In this document: one piece after another, positions 25,001 through 31,642 of the stretch
How positions within the stretch are numbered: the first letter of the stretch is position 1
How the letters are laid out: the number at the start of each line of letters is the position of its first letter
Origin: an uncultured Lachnospiraceae bacterium
GTDB lineage: Bacteria > Bacillota > Clostridia > Lachnospirales > Lachnospiraceae
Length of the DNA: 44,475 bases
Assembly (NCBI GenBank): GCA_947589095.1
Contig: CANQBX010000026.1
Location: forward strand, 1 to 44,475
Direction of reading: 5' to 3'
Notes under the pieces: model-generated
What the model was told of the DNA's origin: nothing
The model's database searches: none
The model's input: the letters and a program-made list of their open reading frames with translations, nothing else
Made by a program: the position numbers and the translations under genes

Positions 25001-25611
25001 TGAGGATCAACAAGAACACGGATTTAATTGATTCTGAGTTGCTGAGGATAAATCAGAATGCTGATGCGGTTAATCGAGAACTACTAAGTGTAAATAAGAG
25101 ACAGGACGCGACAAACAAAGAATTATTAAGAATTAATCAAAATACAGATGCCGTCAACTCGGAACTGTTGAGGATTAATCAAAACATGGATGCTGTTAGT
25201 TCAGAGTTACTGAGAATCAACAAGAACACAGATTTAATTGATGCTGAGTTGCTGAGGATAAATCAGAATGCAGATGCAGTGAACGCAGAATTATTAAGAA
25301 TTAATCAGAGAGGTGATGCATTTAACGAGGAGATTTTGAAGCTTAGAAACGTAATTGATGAATATAATTCTTCCTTTTTATTAACTAAAAAGGAGTTTGA
25401 AGAGTTGTATTCTATTCAGGAAAATGAGCTGGAATTGTATAGAAATACTTTAGAGAAACAGACAAAGAGAATCCGCGAAATGTCATCGAAAATAGAAATG
25501 CTGTCCGACAGGCTTGAAAGATTGGAAAAGTCTTTGTGGCAACGATTTGGAAGGCTTATTCTGTGGATTCCGCAAAAAATATTGAATGCTATAGAAGCGT
25601 TAACAAATTAA
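22069..25611 (+). CDS. Multidomain fusion: methyltransferase, 2x[4Fe-4S], FrhB-like, pyruvyltransferase-like, repetitive coiled coil
   Basis: One 1180-residue frame with five regions. (1) About 1-185: class I SAM methyltransferase (VMDLGAGQMYLKDLL, LVVAAGIMHYVQD). (2) About 195-242: two ferredoxin CxxCxxCxxxC motifs (C196-C206, C230-C240). (3) About 250-530: coenzyme-F420-hydrogenase beta-subunit-like module (SSSGGAFSVLADAV, FTGCPCQIAALKAYL, RQGDLTMGDFWGI). (4) About 553-870: polysaccharide pyruvyltransferase-like GT-B (GDNYGAQITQYAFYHVL, SYATSFG, VITDSFHGVCFAVLF). (5) About 905-1150: coiled coil with ten 14-residue repeats, ending in a basic amphipathic segment (LWQRFGRLILWIPQKIL). FrhB-like and pyruvyltransferase genes often adjoin in Clostridia polysaccharide loci; joining both to a methyltransferase and coiled coil is unusual. 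In an ABC-exporter operon this suggests a chain-end modifier with a ruler. The module calls are motif-based and the ruler role is inference. Confidence 0.85.
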   Translation: MENNWILNELRGGTIQWDSWNPRMRRIFDLVYPDIMNHEYTSVMDLGAGQMYLKDLLPSDIAYYPVDYLARCPETLVYDFNKHEFPEQKADLVVAAGIMHYVQDTDWWLKEIQEHCGKTFVLTYTPVELEGDIKKREELFLWGNHYSYTELYECLIKHGFLPVHVEKGNYDNKWTEHVILVLKKSEAANLPDLASCSGCGICAMECPASAIQMRMDREGFARPEFDSEKCIGCQKCMRKCPSLNIDASNQMNPDTYAFWADEDVRSKSSSGGAFSVLADAVLKKGGYVCGAAYDKYRHSISHMIVQDEAGLCRLRGSKYVQSDIQPVLEPIKRLLETQGAPVLFTGCPCQIAALKAYLGKSYDQLYLADLLCAGVTSPQVFTEYLEDSYDLDRISNVNFRTKQNGWDPFWLTVTYDNGEQSVVGIATDPMEQLFHSLSGMRQSCYACVFSAFPRQGDLTMGDFWGIQNYDAVLDDNKGTSFVSVNNEKGRKLYEMLEQNAAMIKPVPWQYTGTNRLFPFLSERSKMPETREYFYHLREKRSFGEAVNRALQMKFDVGVVCNWSGDNYGAQITQYAFYHVLTRMGLEPIMIERPKMPWPGGNDSRAGLFRMNPYPSYAMCPLFSDIEEMRAINNYADTFIVPSDQLWNALFAEKDLFALGYIANNKKKISYATSFGCDPHNWSEDERAREAFFLKQFDAISVREDSGIRILRESFGVSDAVQTLDPVFLCEDDFYDELCKKSRYSENRGHIAAFILDPNPEKAELIRKLSRKTGKPSFQITDSYKREERAKQWDLPVEMNVFTEDLLAVIKNSDYVITDSFHGVCFAVLFRKPFLAIVNQQRGMARFLSILRLFHLEDRLIFAVEEADTDVLEKPVDYSLVEAVLHKERKKSLEWLKNALQMPKKADLTAYDILDEKLYQRGKDLEKYKEQNKGIFAGIDNRLVNIDKELLRVNQNTDAVNSELLRVNQNIDAVSSELLRINKNTDLIDSELLRINQNADAVNRELLSVNKRQDATNKELLRINQNTDAVNSELLRINQNMDAVSSELLRINKNTDLIDAELLRINQNADAVNAELLRINQRGDAFNEEILKLRNVIDEYNSSFLLTKKEFEELYSIQENELELYRNTLEKQTKRIREMSSKIEMLSDRLERLEKSLWQRFGRLILWIPQKILNAIEALTN
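24910..25329 (+). repeat. Ten in-frame 42-bp repeats encoding a 14-residue coiled-coil unit
   Basis: Residues 948-1087 of the fusion protein are ten copies of a unit like ELLRINQNTDAVNS, with an eleventh degenerate copy after them. Each unit is two heptads, with hydrophobic a/d positions at L2, I/V5, residue 9 and V/I12. Units 1-5 and 6-10 match in order, so a 210-bp block (24910-25119) has been duplicated as a whole (25120-25329). Near-identical DNA in tandem makes the unit number prone to change by slippage or recombination without loss of frame. Confidence 0.92.
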
Positions 25612-25713
25612 TTTCTTTGCAATATGTTGGTATAAAGGTATCTCAGAAGTTTGTAAAATAGAAAATTTCGGGATTCTGTCTGTGGAATAGAGAGAAAGGA
25701 AAATAAATAATAT

Positions 25714-27228
25714 ATGCGACTTAATAAGGAACTAAAAACAGTAATGGTAAGTACATTTTTTTGGGGATTATTAGCACATGCAATGATGTTTTTAGAATTT
25801 TATCCATCTCATGATTCATTGAGCATTGTTTCAGAGGATGCAATTTGGGAAATCACTTTAGGTAGGTTTTGTCAACCGTTATATCTTTTGTTAAGAGGAA
25901 ACATTAATTCACCGTGGCTTGTTGGACTTTTGTCCTTGATATATCTATCGTTTTCGTTGTTCCTCATTATACGGCTGTTTGATATAAAAAGTACGGCTAT
26001 CATTTTTGTGTTGAGTGGCTTTTTTGTTACAAATCTGCCACTTATTGTTCTTTATGCGACGTATATAAATTGGGCAGATATTTACATGCTGGCCCTTTTA
26101 TGTTGCTGTGCTGGGGTATATCTTGTTGAAAAATATCAGAGAGGATTTATTCCTGCAGTATTGTTGCTTTCCGTTTCAATGGGCTTATATCAGAGTTATA
26201 TTTCGGTAGCTATTGGATTGATGATTATTCTTGTTTTTATTAATGCAATTATTGAGAAATCAGTATTAAAAATATTAAAAAAGGGAGTACGTTTTATTGC
26301 TTGTTTAATATGTAGTGCAATATTTTATATTATATTTGTGAAAATATCCTTGTGGGTGGCACAGGTAGACCTGACAGATGGTTATAATGGAATGCTTCAG
26401 CTAATGCGAAGTGATTTGCATACATTAATAAATCTGATACCGGGAGTATATAAACATTTTTTTGATTACTATTTTGGGAGAACAGGTTATAATACGCAGA
26501 TAGTTCAAATTTGTTTTTCGTTATTGATAATTATAGCACTCTATTTATGGATTAAATATATGCTAAATAGACAAGTAATTATGTCCCAAATCGTCATTTC
26601 GGTATTTATGGTAGTTATTTTGCCCCTTGGCATCGACTTTATTTATATAGTTTCGACTGGATGGGCACATTTACTTATGCTTTATAGTTTTACGTTAATA
26701 TATTTATTGTTTTTGGTTCCAATCGATAAAATGAAACAGATAGACACATTAAGAAATAATAGTGGATTGAAAATACTATATGGAATATGCATTGGGTTAA
26801 GTGCTGTTTTAATTTGGCATAATATTACATATTCGAATGGTGCTTACTATTATAAGAATATTATTGGAAGAACAAATGATGCATATATGGTTTCTATGCT
26901 TATTGAATTAGAGAATAATGATGAGTATGTAATTGGACAGACTCCTGTAGCAATCATAGGAAATTTTGAGGAATCATTTATGGCGGGAGATCGAAGGGGA
27001 TTTGAAGAATATAGAGGTATTTTAGGTATGCATAATACCTCCGTTACGTACTTAGGTTCATTGGGGTATTATTGTACTTATGTTGTAGGAAAGCCGATTA
27101 ATCTTATTTACGATGAAGGTTGGATTGATGAAATATCCAGAAAACAAGAAGTACAGAACCTCCCGACATTTCCGCATAAAGGGTATTGTTGTATTGTAGA
27201 CGGTGTTATGGTGATAAAAATGTCATAA
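25714..27228 (+). CDS. Polytopic membrane glycosyltransferase, GtrII-like
   Basis: A 504-residue protein with about ten hydrophobic segments, and a soluble C-terminal tail of about 130 residues that contains a few hydrophobic stretches. The N-terminal part has the GtrII (Glucos_trans_II) look: FYPSHDSLS after the first helix with an acidic residue in the first loop, then LGRFCQPLYLLLRG and SPWLVGLLSLIYLSFSL. GtrII-type proteins use polyprenyl-phosphate-linked sugar outside the membrane to decorate a polymer. A GtrB-like enzyme two genes on would supply that lipid-linked sugar. Codons are markedly more AT-rich than upstream genes, suggesting separate acquisition of this module. The ribosome site (AAAGGA, about 14 bases off) is weak. 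Confidence 0.8.
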   Translation: MRLNKELKTVMVSTFFWGLLAHAMMFLEFYPSHDSLSIVSEDAIWEITLGRFCQPLYLLLRGNINSPWLVGLLSLIYLSFSLFLIIRLFDIKSTAIIFVLSGFFVTNLPLIVLYATYINWADIYMLALLCCCAGVYLVEKYQRGFIPAVLLLSVSMGLYQSYISVAIGLMIILVFINAIIEKSVLKILKKGVRFIACLICSAIFYIIFVKISLWVAQVDLTDGYNGMLQLMRSDLHTLINLIPGVYKHFFDYYFGRTGYNTQIVQICFSLLIIIALYLWIKYMLNRQVIMSQIVISVFMVVILPLGIDFIYIVSTGWAHLLMLYSFTLIYLLFLVPIDKMKQIDTLRNNSGLKILYGICIGLSAVLIWHNITYSNGAYYYKNIIGRTNDAYMVSMLIELENNDEYVIGQTPVAIIGNFEESFMAGDRRGFEEYRGILGMHNTSVTYLGSLGYYCTYVVGKPINLIYDEGWIDEISRKQEVQNLPTFPHKGYCCIVDGVMVIKMS

Positions 27229-27243
27229 AGAAGGAGAAAGTTT

Positions 27244-28362
27244 ATGGTGTTTGATAAGATTATACTGGGAGCTGGATTGTATGGCCTTTATGCAGCGCTT
27301 TATTGTGGGAAAAGGAAACAACGTGTATTAGTATTAGAATATGACACAGAGCCATTTATGCGGGCAACATATATTAACCAAGCACGAGTACATATGGGAT
27401 ATCATTATCCAAGGTCTTATTCTACTGCAATTAAGTCTGCAAAATACTTTGATCGTTTTATGGAAGATTATGGATTTTGTATTAACACATCGTTTAATCA
27501 AATATATGCAACATCCTCTGATTTTTCTTGGACAAGTTCAGAGCAGTTTAAAAAATTTTGTCGTGCAGCAAACATTAAGTGTGATGCTGTTATGACAAAC
27601 CAATATTTTAAAAACAATTTATGTGATGGAGCCTTTTTAACAGAAGAGTATACTTACGATGCCCAAATATTAAAGAATTATTTTTTGGAGGAGATTGCCC
27701 ATTATGATAATATTGAGGTCATATATGATGCTCGAATATCGTCAATAAAGAAAAATGATAGTTGTTACTATTTAACACTGCGGGATGGAAGTTCTTTTTG
27801 TAGCGATTTTGTTCTTAATGCAACATATGCATCAGTAAATCAAATCCTTAGTATGCTGGGATTTGAACCATTTAAAATCAAATATGAATTATGTGAGATT
27901 ATCCTCTGCACTGTGAACGAAAAACTAAAGGATATTGGTATTACAGTAATGGATGGCCCATTCTTTTCGATAATGCCGTTTGGGACGACCGGTTTTCATT
28001 CACTGACATCTGTGACATTTACACCACATATGACAAGTTATGATACTTTACCCAGTTTTCCTTGTCAAAGAATGAGCAATAGCTTTTGTTCTTTTAAGCA
28101 ATTGGGAAATTGCAATAATTGTCCTGCGAAACCAGAAAGTGCGTGGGATTATATGTCTAAACTAGCTCGCAAATATTTGAGGGATGAATATCAATTCGAG
28201 TATTCTAGATCGTTGTTCTCAATGAAGCCAATATTGAAGGCTTCTGAAATAGATGATTCACGGCCAACGGTCATTAAATATTTTTCTCAGAATCCGTACT
28301 TTGTTAGTGTATTATCAGGAAAGATTAATACAGTTTATGATTTGGATGAGGTGCTGCAATGA
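27244..28362 (+). CDS. FAD-dependent oxidoreductase (DAO-like)
   Basis: A 372-residue flavoprotein of the D-amino-acid-oxidase fold: N-terminal dinucleotide motif IILGAGLYGLYAALYCG and a matching second-strand acidic residue (VLVLEYD), then substrate-domain strands and a C-terminal FVSVLSGKINTVYDLDEV. A four-cysteine cluster (CQRMSNSFC, then CNNC, about 275-297) could bind metal. It lies between GtrII-like and GtrB-like genes and overlaps the latter by ATGA, so it probably oxidises a sugar or another substituent of the side branch. Its real substrate is not known. AAGGAG precedes ATG 27244. Confidence 0.78.
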   Translation: MVFDKIILGAGLYGLYAALYCGKRKQRVLVLEYDTEPFMRATYINQARVHMGYHYPRSYSTAIKSAKYFDRFMEDYGFCINTSFNQIYATSSDFSWTSSEQFKKFCRAANIKCDAVMTNQYFKNNLCDGAFLTEEYTYDAQILKNYFLEEIAHYDNIEVIYDARISSIKKNDSCYYLTLRDGSSFCSDFVLNATYASVNQILSMLGFEPFKIKYELCEIILCTVNEKLKDIGITVMDGPFFSIMPFGTTGFHSLTSVTFTPHMTSYDTLPSFPCQRMSNSFCSFKQLGNCNNCPAKPESAWDYMSKLARKYLRDEYQFEYSRSLFSMKPILKASEIDDSRPTVIKYFSQNPYFVSVLSGKINTVYDLDEVLQ

Positions 28363-29300
28363 TTAATACTAAGGAAACTAATTTTGTTTCAGCTGTAATA
28401 TATGTGCATAATAGTGAAACGGTACTCCAAGGCTTTTTGAAAGAAATATATACGGTTTTGGAAAAAAACTTCTATAAATTTGAGATAATTTGCGTAAATG
28501 ATGCTTCAACTGATAAAAGCAAATCGGAGATAGAGCAATTTGCAAAAATGGCTAACAACAGAACAATTTCTATTATCAATATGTCTATGTATCATGGTTT
28601 AGAGTTATCTATGAAGGCAGGGGTAGATTTAGCAATAGGCGATTATGTATATGAGTTTGATTTGCCTTATAACGGTGTTAACAAAAAAGTAATAATGGAT
28701 ATATATTATAAGGCTATGGAAGGTAATGATATTGTAGCGGTTGCTCCATCAAACAAGGGTGGGGGGGTGAATCGTTTGTTTTATCAAGTTTTCAACAGAT
28801 ATAGTTTATCAGATGGGGATATTGGTCAAGAAATATTTAGAATCCTTTCGCGAAGAGCAATCAATCGAGTTGATAGCATTTCAACAATGGTTGTATATAG
28901 AAAAGCGGCCTATGCGAATAGTGGTTTAAAGAGAGAAGTGGTTATAGATAACAGTTTTGATGATAAAGAAGTAGCCAGGAGTAATAATAGAAGTAATATT
29001 GAGTTGGCGATGGATACATTAATATTATTTACAAATGCGATTCAAAGACTTGCTTTCTGTGTAAGTCTTTTATTTTTGTTTTTGTCGATTGGAATTGGAT
29101 GTTATACATGGATTTCATATTTTAGTATACGTAAACCGGTTGAAGGCTGGACGCCAATCATGTTGTTTCTTTCCATGGGCTTTTTTGGAGTTTTCTTAAT
29201 ATTAACAATCATATTGCAATATTTATCAGTTGTACTTCGGATAGTATTTAAGAAGAAACAGTATCTAATTGAGTCAATTATAAAAATAACGAATAATTGA
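28359..29300 (+). CDS. GtrB-like polyprenyl-phosphate glycosyltransferase (GT2)
   Basis: A 313-residue GT2 enzyme with a C-terminal pair of membrane helices (about 225-245 and 265-292), the usual build of GtrB/ArnC/DPM-type transferases that load a sugar onto undecaprenyl phosphate. VSAVIYVHNSETVLQGFL and IICVNDASTDKS define the N-terminal fold. The catalytic aspartate motif appears as EFDLPYNG, where family members usually have DxDLQ/DADLQ, so the metal site may be modified. It is coupled to the FAD protein by ATGA. Likely partner: the GtrII-like protein at 25714-27228. Confidence 0.75.
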   Translation: MINTKETNFVSAVIYVHNSETVLQGFLKEIYTVLEKNFYKFEIICVNDASTDKSKSEIEQFAKMANNRTISIINMSMYHGLELSMKAGVDLAIGDYVYEFDLPYNGVNKKVIMDIYYKAMEGNDIVAVAPSNKGGGVNRLFYQVFNRYSLSDGDIGQEIFRILSRRAINRVDSISTMVVYRKAAYANSGLKREVVIDNSFDDKEVARSNNRSNIELAMDTLILFTNAIQRLAFCVSLLFLFLSIGIGCYTWISYFSIRKPVEGWTPIMLFLSMGFFGVFLILTIILQYLSVVLRIVFKKKQYLIESIIKITNN

Positions 29301-29309
29301 GGTATGAAT

Positions 29310-30026
29310 ATGAAAATCAATATAGTGATCCCGGTTTTAAATGAGGAAAATTCCCTACGAGAAGGTGTTGAGAGGACACTGGAATATCTAAGGAGTGAAA
29401 AATTGCATACTCACTTTTCAATTACGATTGCAGATAATGGTTCTACAGATAGAACACCAGATATAGCGGAGGAACTTTGTGGTATTTATAGTAATGTTTC
29501 CTTTTTTAGGGTATCACAAAGGGGAGTTGGTCTTGCATTTAGGGAGGCTATAAGAAGAAATACGTCTGAAATAATAGGGTATATGGATGTGGATTTGGCA
29601 ACAGATTTGCACCATTTGAAACAGGTATACTATTATTTTGAAAACGGGAAAAAAATAGTAGTGGGTTCCAGATTGTTGCCCGATTCAAAGGTATATAATC
29701 GAACATTACTAAGGGAAATTACGTCCCGGTCATTGAATTTGATATTAAAGTTGATACTGCATGTGCACTTTTCAGATGCAATGTGTGGTTTTAAATTTTA
29801 CAGGAATGATGTAGCCCATGAGTTAGTGAATATGTGTAGTAATAATAATGGTTGGTTTTATTGTGCAGAGATGATGATACAGTCAGAATGGGCTGGTATA
29901 GAGATTACAGAGATGCCTATAGAATGGCATGATGATTTGAATTCAAAAGTAAAGATTGGAAAACTGAGTTGTGATTATATGAGAGAAATATTAAGGCTAT
30001 ACAAAGTGAGGAGGAAAAGAACTTGA
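29310..30026 (+). CDS. DPM1-like GT2 glycosyltransferase
   Basis: A 238-residue soluble GT2 enzyme with canonical motifs: INIVIPVLNEENSLREG, ITIADNGSTDRT, RGVGLAFREAI and YMDVDLATDLHHL (DxD). It resembles dolichyl/polyprenyl-phosphate sugar synthases and lacks the C-terminal helices of its GtrB-like neighbour. Two ATGs (29304, 29310) are in frame; 29310 is better spaced from TTGAGG (29297-29302). Having two lipid-phosphate-type transferases in one module suggests two different side sugars or a two-step route. The stop overlaps the TTG start of the next gene. Confidence 0.84.
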   Translation: MKINIVIPVLNEENSLREGVERTLEYLRSEKLHTHFSITIADNGSTDRTPDIAEELCGIYSNVSFFRVSQRGVGLAFREAIRRNTSEIIGYMDVDLATDLHHLKQVYYYFENGKKIVVGSRLLPDSKVYNRTLLREITSRSLNLILKLILHVHFSDAMCGFKFYRNDVAHELVNMCSNNNGWFYCAEMMIQSEWAGIEITEMPIEWHDDLNSKVKIGKLSCDYMREILRLYKVRRKRT

Positions 30027-30952
30027 AAGCGGCGCTTATAGGATATGGATACTGGGGGAAAATATTAAGAAGATACATAGAAGATTGCGATTCTTTTGAA
30101 TTAGTTGGAATATATTCTGAGAATTATAATAGTGCAAATGGGATGCAATTCTTTGATTCATTTGATGAAATTTTATATAGTGATGAAATAGAAGTAGTCT
30201 TTGTTTGTACTCCTATAGGTTCACATTATGAGATATGCAAAAAATTATTGGAAAATAAAAAACATGTTTTTTGTGAGAAGCCAACTACTAAAAGCCTTGA
30301 CGAACTTGTTACCTTAATTAAGATTGCTAAGGAGAGAAATAAAATCCTGTTTACGGATTACGTCTATTTAATGTCACGTTCAATAAATCAAATGAAAAAG
30401 CAAATGATAATGCTGGGGCAAGTATGTCGGATAGAAGGTGAAATTAGCCAATTTGGGAATTTTTATCCAGATGATACGGTTTATGAGATTATTGGCGTTC
30501 ATTTGTTATCTGTAATTGCATTTTTGTACGCCAATGCCGTAATAAAATTACAAAGAGTACAAGAGCACTGTAAATTATCCTTGTACGATGGCAATATTGA
30601 GCTACTTATAAATGATAGCATACAAGTAAGTTTGAAATCTAATTTAATCTCTCCGAAAAAAACTAGGATAATTAAGGTTTTTGGGACGGAGGGTAGTTTA
30701 TTATTGAATATGATGGATGAAGAGGCAACGTTACGATTTGTTGGGTATTGCATTGATGGAGAGGGAAAATGCCGTAGAAAAGAGGAAAAAAGCTGGAAGT
30801 ACGACGAGTGTAATAATCTAAGATGTGTACTAAATCAATTTGCAGAAATTATTGCAAATAAGAATAACGAAGAAAACTATCGGATTTCATTGAAAGTGGA
30901 TGAGTTACTTGAAATGATCAATGAGAGAAAATATGGAAGGGATCAAATATAA
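30023..30952 (+). CDS. Gfo/Idh/MocA-family NAD(P)-dependent oxidoreductase
   Basis: A 309-residue dehydrogenase. It has an N-terminal Rossmann fold (KAALIGYGYWGKILRRYI), the family motif VFCEKPTTKS (EKP, about 91-100) and a C-terminal beta-sheet domain. In polysaccharide loci such enzymes oxidise or reduce sugar nucleotides, for example to 3-keto sugars. The C-terminal active-site histidine is probably in IIGVHLLSV. The start codon is TTG at 30023, supported by GAGGAGG (30008-30014) and overlap with the previous stop. It ends the AT-rich side-branch module; no clear terminator follows. Confidence 0.85.
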   Translation: MKAALIGYGYWGKILRRYIEDCDSFELVGIYSENYNSANGMQFFDSFDEILYSDEIEVVFVCTPIGSHYEICKKLLENKKHVFCEKPTTKSLDELVTLIKIAKERNKILFTDYVYLMSRSINQMKKQMIMLGQVCRIEGEISQFGNFYPDDTVYEIIGVHLLSVIAFLYANAVIKLQRVQEHCKLSLYDGNIELLINDSIQVSLKSNLISPKKTRIIKVFGTEGSLLLNMMDEEATLRFVGYCIDGEGKCRRKEEKSWKYDECNNLRCVLNQFAEIIANKNNEENYRISLKVDELLEMINERKYGRDQI

Positions 30953-31043
30953 ATTTGTTCTATTTGCTTTGAAGAAGAGCATGAAATGATATTAGTGAAA
31001 CAAAATGGATAAGAATCACTAACTTTTGGAAAAGAGCCGAAGG

Positions 31044-31073
31044 TTGTCAAAATATAACCAATGAGATTAGGAT
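31044..31073 (+). promoter_or_regulatory. Possible sigma-A promoter for the STAS-like gene
   Basis: TTGTCA (31044-31049) and TAGGAT (31068-31073) are 18 bp apart, ending 33 bases before the start at 31107. The -10 is weak (four of six). It lies in the 154-bp gap after the side-branch module, where a new transcript would be expected. Confidence 0.3.
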
Positions 31074-31106
31074 AAGGCATGTAAAGTAAAAAGGGTGGAG
31101 ATTACA

Positions 31107-31544
31107 ATGAATATGACAAGAGTTAAGTTGAGCATTGAAACAAATAAGATTAGTCAAGATTATTCTTATATTGTCAGTTTTGCTCCAGAAACAAAATGTT
31201 ATAGTCGGCTATTTCAAAAAGAAATTTGGCCCGTTTTCTATCGCTTTATCTGTGACAGAGACACAAGAGGGATAGTTTTTGATTTAAACAACGTTGATTT
31301 TATCAGTCCGCATGTTTTGACTAAGTTATGTTGCCTTGGAATGATTGCCAACCAGTATGGCAAGAAGGTGGAGATGCTTTTCAATCCAGTATCAAAAATC
31401 AAAGACTATCTGGGACAAATGAATTTTTTCACAATAAATGAAAAACACGGATTTATCTATATTGATGAGGGATTGACTGGGGGAGAAATTGGTGAAACTG
31501 GGTTAAACAAAATATTTCTTGTGTTTGACAAGTCAGAATATTAA
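31107..31544 (+). CDS. STAS-like protein (DUF4325-like), function unknown
   Basis: A 145-residue protein whose centre (VFDLNNVDFISPHVLTKLCC, about 55-74, then YGKKVEMLFN) has the strand-loop-helix layout of STAS/anti-sigma-antagonist or DUF4325 proteins. The usual Asp-Ser-Ser loop is replaced by ISPHV, so phosphorylation at that site is doubtful. ATG 31107 has AGGGTGGAG at 31092-31100; the GTG at 31095 is inside that site. No ATPase or kinase partner gene adjoins it, which is odd for this fold. It sits alone between two blocks of polysaccharide genes and could be a local regulator or a leftover. Confidence 0.6.
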   Translation: MNMTRVKLSIETNKISQDYSYIVSFAPETKCYSRLFQKEIWPVFYRFICDRDTRGIVFDLNNVDFISPHVLTKLCCLGMIANQYGKKVEMLFNPVSKIKDYLGQMNFFTINEKHGFIYIDEGLTGGEIGETGLNKIFLVFDKSEY

Positions 31545-31642
31545 TAATCTCTTGAAAGTCTGCTAAGCGCTGAAGGTTGTGTCAGGGGCTATAAAACACT
31601 AATGAGGATGAAGAGTAATAACAATGACGATGGGATCCAATA

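Noticed and set aside
24910-25329. Ten regular repeats, first seen as a possible CRISPR-like array
   Set aside because: Units abut without spacers, stay in frame, and encode a heptad-patterned protein within a long gene; no cas gene is near.
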